Source: Bolinopsis microptera
Taxonomy: Eukaryota; Ctenophora; Tentaculata; Lobata; Bolinopsidae
Reading direction: 5' to 3'
Length of the DNA stretch: 64,000 nt
NCBI RefSeq assembly: GCF_026151205.1
Contig: NC_087080.1
Location: forward strand, 15,571,337 to 15,635,336
The translations under genes and the position numbers were made by a program. Below the pieces are notes generated by a model. It had not been told where the DNA came from. It did not search any database and saw only the letters and a list, made by a program, of their open reading frames with translations. Numbering within the stretch: the first letter of the stretch is position 1; each line of letters opens with the position of its first letter. Shown here one piece after another: positions 10,858-21,670 of the stretch.

Positions 10858-12475
10858 CTATAACGGTTGGAAGATGAATAATTAAAATTCCAACAGCCTT
10901 GAGTCATAGTAAAGGTATTTGTTATTTACCTTTACAATTAAGTTACCTGCAGTCTGTACGAGTTATAGAATTATATTGTCCTAGTCCTACAGACTGGTAA
11001 TCTAATTGTCCAGGAAACACAAATTCCAACTGCTCTGATCTACTTGATAAATACACGTACTACAATTCGGATTCAAACTACTGATGATTCTTTCAAAGAA
11101 ATTTCTAATAAAACAGTAAACTCAGTGCCAACAATTTAAAATGAAATTAAATAAACCACGTTACGACATTTGATTGTTAATTGTCCCGAGAAATCGATTG
11201 GGTATTTGAACGAAACCCATACTCATGGGTAAAGTGGACCGCTGCCAGTGTCTCTCCTTCCCAAATAAAAGGAAATGATATTAATTGGAATAACCGTCCG
11301 CAAATGCAAAATGATACCGAGAATGAAATCGGTCGCTCGCTTTTCCCATTCATTTACAATTGTGATAGATTAAGAAGAACTTTCTGAAGGCAGCTGTACT
11401 CGGCAATAAAGATTCGTTAAACATCAGCTAATTGGACACTAACTATAGTTATACCACCCTTATCCCGAAATACTAGGTATCGACCCGAAAGCAACCCAAA
11501 GAGATTTTTACATCATGTGATTGATGCAATTAATCGACAAGTATTACACTTCGTAAGCCGTAATCAGCTGAGGGGGAGGGGCCGGGGGTTTCCAAATCAT
11601 TATGCTAGTGTAAATATTTCCAAACATTGATAATTATGACCGATAAGAGGTAAGTTGCATGATTTAAGTTTACACTTAAATATTTAAGTGCGACTTTTAT
11701 TTGGGAGTCAAACTTAATGTGCACTTATTACCATGCAGTTGCACCCAATATTGAAATCCCCTCCCCCCATTATATTTATAATAAAAGTAGACTTTATTCA
11801 ATCAAAAATCGTACGATCATAACGATTGATGCATACTGCAAAGCTACGAAGAATGGTACACATTAAGATGGGACGGGATAGTCTTTATCCTATAACACTA
11901 AGTGAGTTATCGAGGATAATATGGATGAAATATTGAATTAGAATATATAATGCATTCTTTAGGGCGGACTGTAAGGGTGTCTGAGGTTGAATTCGTGAAT
12001 GCTTTTGTTAAGGATTGGATTGCAAAGCAACGGCCAGCTACGCGATCTGAAAACTGGAAGAGTTGACATCTTCAATCTACCATTATTTCTTTTGATTGGT
12101 CGGCGTCGACAGTAAGCTTTCCTCACGGTGGCTTTCACAACGCGTCCCCATTCTCCAAGTCCTGCTGCCGGAAAGAGAGAGACTCCCAAATTATATACCA
12201 TAAATATATTAAACCATTATCAATGTTGTTAATAATTTAAATGACAAATATAATTGGCGTATTGATTGAAATTTCCAACCCTTGTATCACAATGCTGGCA
12301 AGCATTACCGTTGCCATTATATTCACAATACTATTTACCCCCTATACTATTATATCCCCTTTATTGTTTTTCAGGCATTAAGACTCATCGAAAGTACTTC
12401 AGCAACTATATTTAAGTTCAAAACAGTCGAATTCAATGTTAAAGATGACAGGAATAAGACATATAGTTAATAGTA
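10858..12475. repeat. Dispersed repeat family R1, copy B
   Basis: Shares its whole length with copy C, from TTGGAAGATGAATAATTAAA to the GACAGGAATAAGACAT tail. Relative to C it has an extra about 130 bp at about 12,065-12,210 (around GGTCGGCGTCGACAG) and lacks two insertions present in C. The short ORF at 11,181-11,387 is conserved only because the repeat is. Confidence 0.85.
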
Positions 12476-12644
12476 ATGTGGTGGTTTTTAAGAAATTTGC
12501 GCAAAATACACGCCAGCATATTTAGGGACTATAACGATTGGAAGATGAATAATTAAAATTCCAACAGCCTTGAGTCATAGCAAAGGTATGTGTTATTTAC
12601 CTTTGCAATTAAGTTACCTGCAGTCTGTAGGAGTTATAGGATTA

Positions 12645-12732
12645 ATTGTGGGTGGCGTCGTCAGCTTACAGTGCTCAATCGGCAAGCCGAGAGCTAGATA
12701 CAAAATGAAACGACCGGTTGAGTCAGACAAAT
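12645..12732. mobile_element. 88-bp insertion with 15-bp target-site duplication
   Basis: GGAGTTATAGGATTA occurs on both sides (12,630-12,644 and 12,733-12,747). Copies A and B carry a single, slightly diverged version of that site, so the 88 bp between is a later insertion. A 15-bp target-site duplication is typical of target-primed (LINE-mobilised) insertion. The insert has no poly-A tail and I do not recognise it. Confidence 0.8.
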
Positions 12733-14001
12733 GGAGTTATAGGATTATATAGTTTTAGTCCTACAGACTGGTAATCTAATTGTCCAGGAAACACAAATTC
12801 CAACTGCTCTGATCTACTTGATAAATACACGTACTACAATTCGGATTCAAACTACTGATGATTCTTTCAAAGAAATTTCTAATAAAACAGTAAACTCAGT
12901 GCCAACAATTTAAAATGAAATTAAATAAACCGCGTTACGACATTTGATTGTTAATTGTCCCGAGAAATCGATTGGGTATTTGAACGAAACCCATACTCAT
13001 GGGTAAAGTGGACCGCTGCCAGTGTCTCTCCTTCCCAAATAAAAGGAAATGATATTAATTGGAATAACCGTCCGCAAATGCAAAATGATACCGAGAATGA
13101 AATCGGTCGCTCGCTTTTCCCATTCATTTACAATTGTGATAGATTAAGAAGGACTACCCGAAGGCAGCTGTACTCGGCAATAAAGATTCAATAAACATCA
13201 GCTAATTGGACACTAACTACCACCCTTATCCCGAAATACTAGGAATCGACCCGAAAGCAACCCAAAGAGATTTTTACATCATGTGATTGATGCAATTAAT
13301 CGACAATTATTACAATTCGTAAGCCGTAATCAGCTGAGGGGGAGGGTTGGGGGTTTTCCAAATGATTACGCTAGTGTAAATATTTCCAAACATTGATAAT
13401 TATGACCGATAAGAGGTAAGTTGCATGATTTAAGTTTACACTTAAATATTTAAGTGCGACTTTTATTTGGGAGTCAAACTTAATGTGCACTTATTACCAT
13501 GCAGTTGCACCCAATATTGAAATCCCCTCCCCCCATTATATTTATAATAAAAGTAGACTTTATTCAATCAAAAATCGTACGATCATAACGATTGATGCAT
13601 ACTGCAAAGCTACGAATAATGATACAGATTAAGATGGGACGGGATAGTCTTTATCCTATAACACTAAGTGAGTTATCGAGGATAATATGGATGAAATATT
13701 GAATTAGAATATATGCATTCTTTAGGGCGGACTGTAAGGGTGTCTGAGGTTGAATTCGTGAATGCTTTTGTTAAGGATTGTTTTGCAAATCAACGGCCAG
13801 CTACGCGATCTGAAAACTGGAAGAGTTGACATTGTCAATCAACCATTAACAATGTTGTTAATAATTTAAATGACCAATAAATTCGGCGTATTGATTGAAA
13901 TTTCCAACCCTTGTATCACAATGCTGGCGAGCATTACTGTTGCCATTATATTCACAATACTATTTACCCCCTATACTAATTACTATTATATCCCCTTTAT
14001 T

Positions 14002-14247
14002 TTAATACTTTCAACACTACTATATAACAAATAATTTGAGATGATTCATCGATCCTGTTGATGGCGGTAAGCCGAAACTAGTCGAGACTCTGCGGATCAT
14101 CCCGAGATACGTTGTATCACTGCTTATGCTCAATGATATCTAAAAAATCTTAAGATCCTAACGTATTTTATCTTGGGAGGATTGCAGCTAATTAACACCC
14201 TTGCTGGACAATCTCTACTTTCCTTAACGTCAGCGAAAGCTTTATCA
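14002..14247. mobile_element. 246-bp SINE-like insertion with 14-bp target-site duplication
   Basis: ATATCCCCTTTATT flanks it at 13,988-14,001 and 14,248-14,261; copy B has the site once (about 12,350-12,365), proving an insertion. It contains CTGTTGA, a GGC/GCC stem, then GAAAC and TAGTC (about 14,056-14,084), which resembles a degenerate hammerhead ribozyme core, but one core base differs and one extra base sits before the stem. No ORF. Confidence 0.7.
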
Positions 14248-14629
14248 ATATCCCCTTTATTGTTTTTCAGGCATTAAGACTCATCGAAAGTATTTCAGCA
14301 GCTATATTTAAGTTCAAAACAGTCGAATTCAATGTTAAAGATGACAGGAATAAGACATTTAGTTAATAGTTATGTGGAGGTTTTTAAGAAATTTGCGCAA
14401 AATACGCGCCAGCATGTTATACGAAATTCGGTAAAAAACCCAAAATCGCCATAAACCATGTTTAAATTGAGTTAGAGATTTGAAATTTTGCAGGGCGTCT
14501 AGACGTTGACCAAATCGACTGTAAACAAAATTTCATGTTTCAGGAGTATCGGGAAGTGGGTATTCTGGAACCCCTGTTTTACAACAGATTGTCTATATAT
14601 ATAGACGCTTTGGCAGTCAGTTACAGTCA

Positions 14630-16435
14630 ATTGTGGCCTACATTCAAGTGTCCGTAGATTCAAAAGCTTTAAAGATACAGCCATTTCAGACCACAGGTCT
14701 TGAAAATAATTGTTTAGACTTAAGTTTACGGTATATAAAAAAATTCAACGTCAACATTACCACTTGATGACGTGGTTAACCATTTAAAAAACTAGATTTT
14801 TGACAAAATAACAACTTTTAAAATCGATTTTACAACATTAAGGAGTAATTTTATTCAAAATTTGAGGAACATATTGAAGTTAGATAATTGTTCAAGCATT
14901 CTGAAAATCTACCGGAAAGTTTTCATACCTTGCTCAATGCTCCTTTATAAAGATATTTGCTATTGAAGTTAGTGCTTTTTTAAAGAATAATTTTATAAAA
15001 ATACAATAGTTGTGATTTAGTATTTTCTGGTGTTGGGGCATGCCTTGGGTTGTGGAGCTCAGTTCTGCTTTTTATAGATCTATATTGTGCATTAGGCTGC
15101 TTTTTTGAAGAATTAATTTATAAAAACGTCAATTTTGCGATTTAGTATTCTCTGGTGTTGGGCCATACCAGCATACCTTGGGTGTTGTTGAGCCCAGTTC
15201 TGCTTCCTATAGGTCTATATTGTGCATTAGGCTACTTTTAAAGTTGAAAATCGAAAAATTGCATACGTGGGGACACGCCCAAATTGATAGAAAATTGCTA
15301 AAATCACTGAAAATTGCTATTTTCGCCATTTTCTGTCAACTTTGGAGTCTCGTTGTGATCTAAGTCCTATGTGAAATCTTTTGAAACTTTGCATGCTTAT
15401 CAAACAATACATAATACACCAACATGCAAAAATTTACGGCGATTCAATATTGCATGCGCACGCAACGTCCGCTCAAATTTTGCACGTGCGCAAGGTGAGT
15501 ATTTTGCTCATTCGTCATGTTCGTGATTTCGAACAAATTTTGCAATCACATGACAGTTAAATGGCATTATAAATATATATGAATTAAATGCCAACTTGAA
15601 TGAGTAAAGATGCCATATTCAGTCATAGTTATTGACTTGACATACGTTGCATGCCACTTTTCGTGGCCGAAGGCGGAATAATATTATCTCTGATATTTGT
15701 GATACGTAACATGTATTTAGTTTTACCTGAGGACCTCAGGCTATCATTGATCATGTTCATAAACATAGAGATTAGGCGGAATGGCAGGCTGAGCGCGGCC
15801 CAGTAAAACATGTATCAATCATCGACATATTATATATATATTATATATATATATATTATATATGTGCCTACCTAAACACAAGGAAATGTTTTCAAAGGTA
15901 AAATTTCGAAATCGTTGAAATGACCTCCTTATTAGTGAAGTTATGAGTTTACATTTCGACTTTGTACCCAGACATTATAATCAAAAAGAGATGATATTTG
16001 AGCGCCAAAACCCATAATCATCCCAGGAAAAGTTACCGGCTGGTGGTGGTACTAGAGTTGGTTTAATTTAAACAGACGGCATGACCTCGCGCGCGACAAC
16101 AAGCATGATTTGCACGCGTGGCGTATTCCAATATATGTTCAGGCAGCTACCACGTGACACAATTCAGCCAACCAGAGTACAGGAATCCGCAAAGTTAAAG
16201 TTGCAAACTTTTGATCGGCCCGAAAGGGGACTTTTCTGGAGATTTTGAGATAACTCAACAATTACGTTGTCTTGCATTTTCCTCCTGGAGACTGGAAAGG
16301 TAACGTTACTTTTAAAAGAGGAACATGTTACAAAAAACCGAAAGTCTCCAACTCTTTTACTTTCAAAGTTAAGCCCCATCCGGTCAGGGTTCCTGGGATG
16401 GGTAGAGTGGACCGCTGCCAATAGGTAGTGCGCCA
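14630..16435. repeat. Dispersed repeat family R2, copy 2, with MITE remnant
   Basis: Diverged copy of 481-1,480. It carries an internal duplication of about 150 bp (the TAGTATTCTCTGGTGTTGGG segment appears at about 15,020 and 15,143) and an extra block at 15,635-15,860 that includes an AT-dinucleotide run. It ends with the MITE seen at 1,436, here split by another insertion. Confidence 0.8.
16021..16397. mobile_element. About 377-bp TIR element inserted into a MITE
   Basis: The left tip CCCAGGAAAAGTTACCGG and the complement of the right tip (CCCAGGAACCCTGACCGG) match at 14 of 18 positions. The flanks AACCCATAATCAT and ATGGGTAGAG join to recreate the MITE sequence of 1,450-1,475, with only AT duplicated at the site. 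Its interior (CGCGTGGCGTATTCC to TTTTCTGGAGATTTTGAG) is repeated at 17,466-17,610 and 18,050. Confidence 0.75.
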
Positions 16436-16635
16436 TCGACAGTGAGCCGCGCGTGCCGACTGTAGGATGGTTTTTAAGCGCTAATTTCGGCCAGCACAAA
16501 ATTCTTGAAACAAATGCATATTAAGTAACCTTCCCTCAATCCAATTTTAACCAAAATTGGTTAGCTTACTTATATGTCATAGACTTACAAGAAAAGTTCA
16601 CCTAACCATGTGCTTTCGCGCCACTGCAGGCGCGC

Positions 16636-17073
16636 TTGTTTCACAAGTCAAGAACCGCCGTGAGGCGGGCGCGCGCTACTGCAAGCGCAAGGGCTCTGGA
16701 TAGAGCAACAAGAAAAGTGTCCGAAAATTTAAAGCATATCCAACCATTGACGGATGTTACTCGTCTAAATTTCTTCGAAGTAGTAGCCCGATGGCAAGAG
16801 CTACGAAGTAGCGCGCGCCGGGTCATTAACAATGGTCAAATCCAACCATCAAACATTATGTTACAGCTAAAAGCAGCGTATTTTGCCCCATTTTCATCAC
16901 TATATCAACTCCGATATCCACTAAAATTTTCGGACAGTTGTGAAAGCCTAAATGCGCGACGCGACCCAGTAGTGCATCGCGCTACAAATTATTTAATTGT
17001 AAAATTGCATAAACACGCCTACTTGCGCGTTTGTGGTTTGAGAGGGTTCAATTACGCCAGGCTATGTTCATGA
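16636..17073 (+). other. 145-codon ORF of unknown status inside repeats
   Basis: An Arg-rich open frame with no domain I recognise. It is rich in GCGCG words compared with its surroundings and lies between repeats shared with 17.1-18.2 kb (for example CGCTACTGCAAGCG recurs near 17,150). It is probably non-coding repeat; a real protein cannot be excluded. Confidence 0.15.
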
Positions 17074-17286
17074 ACATAATAGCCTAGGGTCCCAAGGTAA
17101 ACATAGCCATGCAGAGTCTACGCGTACATATACGTACTGCGTGACGCGCGCTACTGCAAGCGAGAGGGCTCTGGTTAGAGCAAACTACCCCTTTAGAGTT
17201 TCTACGATACAGGGGAGCCGCGCCCTCGTGCGCGGCGGGTCATACAACGTATGAAAAATATGATATATATTATATGGTGTATCATG

Positions 17287-17433
17287 TTGTAAGTTTATAA
17301 CCTACCAGGACGCGCGCCGAGTTGGACTCGTCGACTTCAATTAACGGATGGTACTCGAAAAATATTTGTTCCATATATTGGACCGTCGACGAGTCCAACT
17401 CGGCGCGCGTCCTGGTAGGTTGTAAACCTACAA
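17287..17433. repeat. Long hairpin: perfect 35-bp arms within about 49-bp arms
   Basis: 17,301-17,335 and 17,385-17,419 are exact reverse complements (starting CCTACCAGGACGCGCGCCGA); pairing continues outward with two mismatches for about 14 bp more on each side. The 49-bp loop and both outer flanks contain CGACTTCAATTAAC, suggesting a small foldback transposon. Confidence 0.92.
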
Positions 17434-17459
17434 CGACTTCAATTAACCACGAGCGACAT

Positions 17460-18480
17460 TAAGTTTGATTTGCACGCGTGGCGCATTCCAATGTCCATGT
17501 CCAAGCAGCTAGCACGTGACACAATTTGGCCAATCAGACGACAAAAATCTGCAAAGTTAAAGTTGCAAACTTTTAATCGGCCCAAAATGACACTTTTCTG
17601 GAGACAGAGGGGCGAGAAAGAACTTTTTCAATATAGACAGTTTAGATTTCAATATGGAGCCACAAGGCCAAGGTTAACAGTTAAATAGGTGTGACATACT
17701 ATTATATTCTTATAATTATATCATATGAATTGATTGCACTGCTAATAAATAAAATACTTTGTTTTACTAAAATACTTTGTTTTACTAATATTCAAATGTT
17801 TCTCCCAATATTTGAGATAGGGAATATATTGATTTTTGAAGGGTTGTTTTTATATAGGGTTATTGTGCATGACAATTATGTGCATATTGTTTGAATAATT
17901 TTACTATTGGTGAATATAGACAGTTTAGATTTGAACTTGGAGCCGCAAGGCCAAGGGTGATTTTCAAAATATTGAGTTTTTGAAGGGCTATTTTTATATA
18001 GGGTCATTGTGACATGATGTGTATACTGTTTGAAACATTTTATACTCCTTTTCTGGAGATTTTGAGATAACTCAAAATCTACAATGTCCCTAATTTTCCT
18101 CCTGGGGAGGTAACCTTAGTTTTACGAAACGAACATTTTGTTGAAAACCAGACGTTTCTATCTCTTTAATTTTCGAAGTTAGGCCCCTACCAGTAAAGTT
18201 TTCTGGGAGTGATTTCTCTCCGGGGAAACTTTGTTAATACAGATAGTCTAGATTTGAACTCGAAGCCACAAGGTCAAGGGTGATTTTCAAACGTTTCTCT
18301 CAATATTTGAGATATGGAATATAATAATTTTTAAAAGGTTGGTTTTATATAGGGTCATTGTGACATTATATATATACTAGTGTAACTGTAACCCGGCCTT
18401 CGGCCGGGATTTCACTGCCGCAGTTAAAAAGGGTAGGAGTAATTACCCGCTGAGTCAAAACACGCATTAGGTGACCCAAT
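17460..18480. repeat. Dispersed repeat related to 16.05-16.35 kb, with internal duplications
   Basis: GCAAAGTTAAAGTTGCAAACTT and GGAGATTTTGAGATAACTCA are shared with the element at 16.0-16.4 kb. The phrase ATAGACAGTTTAGATTT..GGAGCC.CAAGGCCAAGG occurs at about 17,630, 17,915 and 18,240, giving about three diverged units. A small GC palindrome (CCCGGCCTTCGGCCGGG) lies at about 18,392. No gene. Confidence 0.6.
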
Positions 18481-18916
18481 AGCAGGGATCGACCGGGGAC
18501 GAAATTTAGCCGGGGCCGGGACCAAGTTGAATCAGCCGGGGCCGGGATTAACCGGGATTTTGAAATGTTGCCAGGGCCGGGGCCGGGATTGGCTAAAATA
18601 TGCCGGGGCCGGGGCTGGGGCCGGGATTGTTTTAATCTAATTTTGAACCTTTTTGAAAGTTTCCGAAACTCGTATCAACTTAACCGGAAACGAGTAGTCA
18701 TCTATGATCTGATGACTATCATCATCATCTGCATTGAGTCGGCCTCACTCTCTACTGTTTTTAAAGAAAAATATGTCAAACAGTATATATATACATTCAA
18801 TTAAATCAAGTGATGCAATTGGCAGAGCACAATCAAATTTTAAGTGTTGCAATTGGCAGAGCACAATTCATTGCTACTAATAATTTTTTCAAAAACATTT
18901 TAACAAAACACATGAT

Positions 18917-21190
18917 CTACTCCATTATAGGGGCAGGGATGAGGTTGTATGAAACTTCTGATAGCTGAATCTCACGTTTGGTGTCCACCTTCTTTCCTCG
19001 GTACCCTCGTAGAGCAATAAGAGTTGTTCTCAACATTGCAAATCTTATCCTAGTTCTCACGTGTCTTACTACATCGCAGTACCTTTCCTTCCTTTTTCTT
19101 GCAATGAGGTCTGCTACTCTGTTGACGAACTGCTTACACTCTTTAGACATTCCTCCAGATGTGAGGAATACAGCCGGGGTGAAGGTAGCCTTCTCCACAT
19201 TCAACACTCTCTCCAAGTACTCGTCCTTCTTCTCTTTCTCGTTCTCTTCGTATACTTCTTGAAGAGTTTTTGTCCTGTTTGATAAGCAATTGGGGTGTGA
19301 AACCCTTATGAGTATTGCTGGAAGCACAGTATAAGGCCTACACGGACCGCCTCTAACTAGCCAATCCCTGTTTACATGCCGTGTAGCAGGGGACTAGAAA
19401 GAGCTAAACTAGTAAGCGGGGCATAGCCAATACACTATACTTCCATCATTGAGTATATTACCAACCAAAGGAAAAATTTCCTTGTGTTTGGAATCTACCA
19501 AGACGAAAGTTGTACAATCCAGCGAAATTCCGAAGAATCATTCCAGTAGACTAGGCGCATTGCAACCACAGCCACGGAAATACTTATGAGTATTGCTGAA
19601 AGCACAGTATAAGGCCTACACGGACCGCCTCTAACTAGCCAATCCTTATGTCAAGAAAGGTCTTATCAAATGGAGTCCAAACTCCTTTAGCAGATACATC
19701 AAGCCGAGCTTGGTCACCTGTTATAGTCTTGGGGTTGAGGCAGTCACCCTCATTCACCTTCTGTAGCTGGGGTTCAACTTTTACATCATGACATACCTCA
19801 CGAAGTAGATTTGCCATTGTGTCTCTGATGTTGTTGTGGGTCATTATCACGTAGCCCCCTAGCTTACAGGTGAGAAGGTGGTCAAGATCACTTGTTTTCC
19901 CACATCCACAGGTGATGGGAGTGTTTGGTATCCACCAACTGTAGCGTAAGCAGACACTGTCTCGAAACTCCTCTTTGTTCAGAGTGTAGCCATACTGCTG
20001 AAGTGGCAATGTGTTAAGCCAACTGGACGCTCCCTTTTCTCTTGCTGTTAGTAGTGCTCTCTTAGAGGAGGTGCCACATCTTTCAGCTATAGCGTTAAAC
20101 TTGGCTTGGAGCTCGGAATTCTTCAAATTTTTTATCATTTCTTTCCCTGATTTGGTGAGGTTACTGGATGCAGTGTAAACTTCCTGTTGGTCCACTATTG
20201 CCTTTGTAAGCTCGGTGGTGAGTAGCTTGGAAGCTGTGTACTCAGACTGGCATTCCTCGTGGGGTTTACCAATGCCCAATCCTCCCAATCTTATTGGTAG
20301 ACTTAACACGTTCCTCTCTAAGTCTGAAATCTCCCTGCCCAGCATCTTTGGCAGAAGCTTTTGTCTTATTTCATGTTCTAGCGGCTCCATGGCTTCAGAG
20401 ATATGAGGAACAGTCCTTTGAACAAACTTCCATCGGTGTTGTATGCCAGAGATGTAGGCTGAATAGGCTGCTTGAGGCTCAGATTCTGCAATATCAGCTA
20501 GCATCTTGATGTCTTCGCACCACCCTTGGACCTTATCGGCAATGTACTGATCTTTGACACCTGTATTGCCAAGTACTGCACCAAGATGCCTTGTGCCTGA
20601 TGTTATTTGCATATTGAACTCTCCAAACAATGCCTTGGCCTGGTCAATCATCTGAGGGTCCTTCACTACTAGAATGCTTTTAGATGGGTTAGGAAAATAA
20701 CCATACTTAGGTCCAACTTGGAGCAACTCCTTCCACCACTTATACACTGCCTCCAATTTCCCTCCAGCAGCACTATCATCGGCAAACCACACCTGTTTGA
20801 TGATGTTTCTCAGGCGGTCGATAAGTGGCTTGGTGCTAAGAGCATATCCACCAGTGGCAATATTGTCTCCTTGAGTGAAACCTTCGCAGCTCTTGATGAT
20901 CACTCCCTTGCTGTTTGCCACATAAAGGTCTGTTGGTTCTCTGTAGGTGTTCTCAAAATATTTAGCAAGTGGTGGGCAAACATACTGCATGTTGTTGGTA
21001 GCAGCAGTCCTATTGAGAGCGTTGAATGCGTTGGAAGCATCCACTAACAAAATGGCTTCCGTGTCCTCATCATCGTGCACCTCTGCCATAGCATGTATTG
21101 CTGCCTCGATCCCCCCTTCATGGCCTGCACATGTTTGAAGTGGTCCAGCATTCTTCTGAACTGTTTTTTGCTCCTGAACTGAATTGTTTG
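18917..21190 (-). pseudogene. Reverse transcriptase with C-terminal nuclease-like domain, interrupted
   Basis: Minus-strand gene. The open frame extends upstream of the first Met at 21,089 (QTCAGHEGGIEAAIHAMAEV) to about 21,185, where it is truncated. RT motif A is LLVDASNAFNALNR, motif B region EGFTQGDNIATGGYAL, motif C VWFADDSAAGG (FADD box intact), then a thumb region with GTRHLGAVLG. The C-terminal part has a zinc-binding-like CGCGK..DLDHLLTC and a nuclease-like ARLDVSA...FDKTFLDIRI. The frame stops at 19,635 because of a 341-bp insertion and resumes at about 19,310 with RVSHPNC, then NEKEKKDEYLERVLNVEKAT and an ending at 18,917. The spaced D...D and later E/K residues suggest a PD-(D/E)XK fold (inference). 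It would copy and insert an element RNA; here it is broken once but otherwise well preserved, so the break is recent. Confidence 0.85.
19305..19645. mobile_element. 341-bp TRIM-like insertion with 63-bp direct terminal repeats
   Basis: The same 63 bp (starting CTTATGAGTATTGCTG) occurs at 19,305-19,367 and 19,583-19,645 with one difference. Removing the unit rejoins FLDIR to VSHPNC of the host gene, so it inserted into an intact coding sequence; CTTATG is shared by the junctions as a likely target duplication. The interior (TTTACATGCCGTGTAGCAGG ... GGGGCATAGCC) resembles the interior of the repeat pair at 21,871-22,247, so both are one family. No ORF. Confidence 0.8.
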
Positions 21191-21670
21191 ACGTTTGTAC
21201 TAGTTATATGAAAGAAAACGGTACACAAACACATGACTTTACTCAAACTTTTTAATCAACCTCAAACTTTTTTAACAAACATTAATATTTTACATTCTTT
21301 GTAAATTCAAAGTTGAAATTTTCTGAATATCAAACTGGAATGATGTCAAGTCCTCGTATTTATATTTTTCACTCGATCTCATGTTACCGAAAATTTTGTG
21401 TTTAATTTAAGTCTAAAAATCAAGATAAATTCTGATAATCTATCGGTTTAAATTGAGGCAGAAAATACGAGAAATCCCGGCAAAAATTGACAAAAACAGC
21501 CGGGCCGGGGCCGGGATTGGGGGCCGGGATTGGGGGCCTCTGGCCGGGGCCTCTGGCCGGGGCCGGGATTTTGAAAATTATTTTGCCGGGGCCGGGCTGG
21601 GGAAAAAACACAAATCCCGGCCGTATCCGGGGCCGGGGCCGGGATCCCATCGATCACTGCCCAATAGTAT

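Larger units (their letters stand above)
12529..14400. repeat. Dispersed repeat family R1, copy C
   Basis: The longest copy. Compared with A and B it carries two clean insertions with target-site duplications (88 bp at 12,645-12,732 and 246 bp at 14,002-14,247, listed separately). The three copies lie within 6.7 kb, suggesting local segmental duplication, not independent dispersal. Confidence 0.85.
18483..21659. mobile_element. hAT-like element carrying a broken reverse transcriptase gene
   Basis: CCCAATAG flanks the unit on both sides (18,475-18,482 and 21,660-21,667), an 8-bp target-site duplication as made by hAT transposases. The tips CAGGGATCGA and, on the other strand, CAGTGATCGA agree at 9 of 10 bases and fit the hAT tip pattern CAGNG. 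Both subterminal regions (18,490-18,630 and 21,500-21,650) are dense in CCGGGGCCGGGATT words, in the same orientation, as candidate transposase-binding clusters. No hAT transposase was seen; the cargo is a minus-strand retroelement gene. A non-autonomous hAT element that received a retroelement insertion is the simplest reading. Confidence 0.75.
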
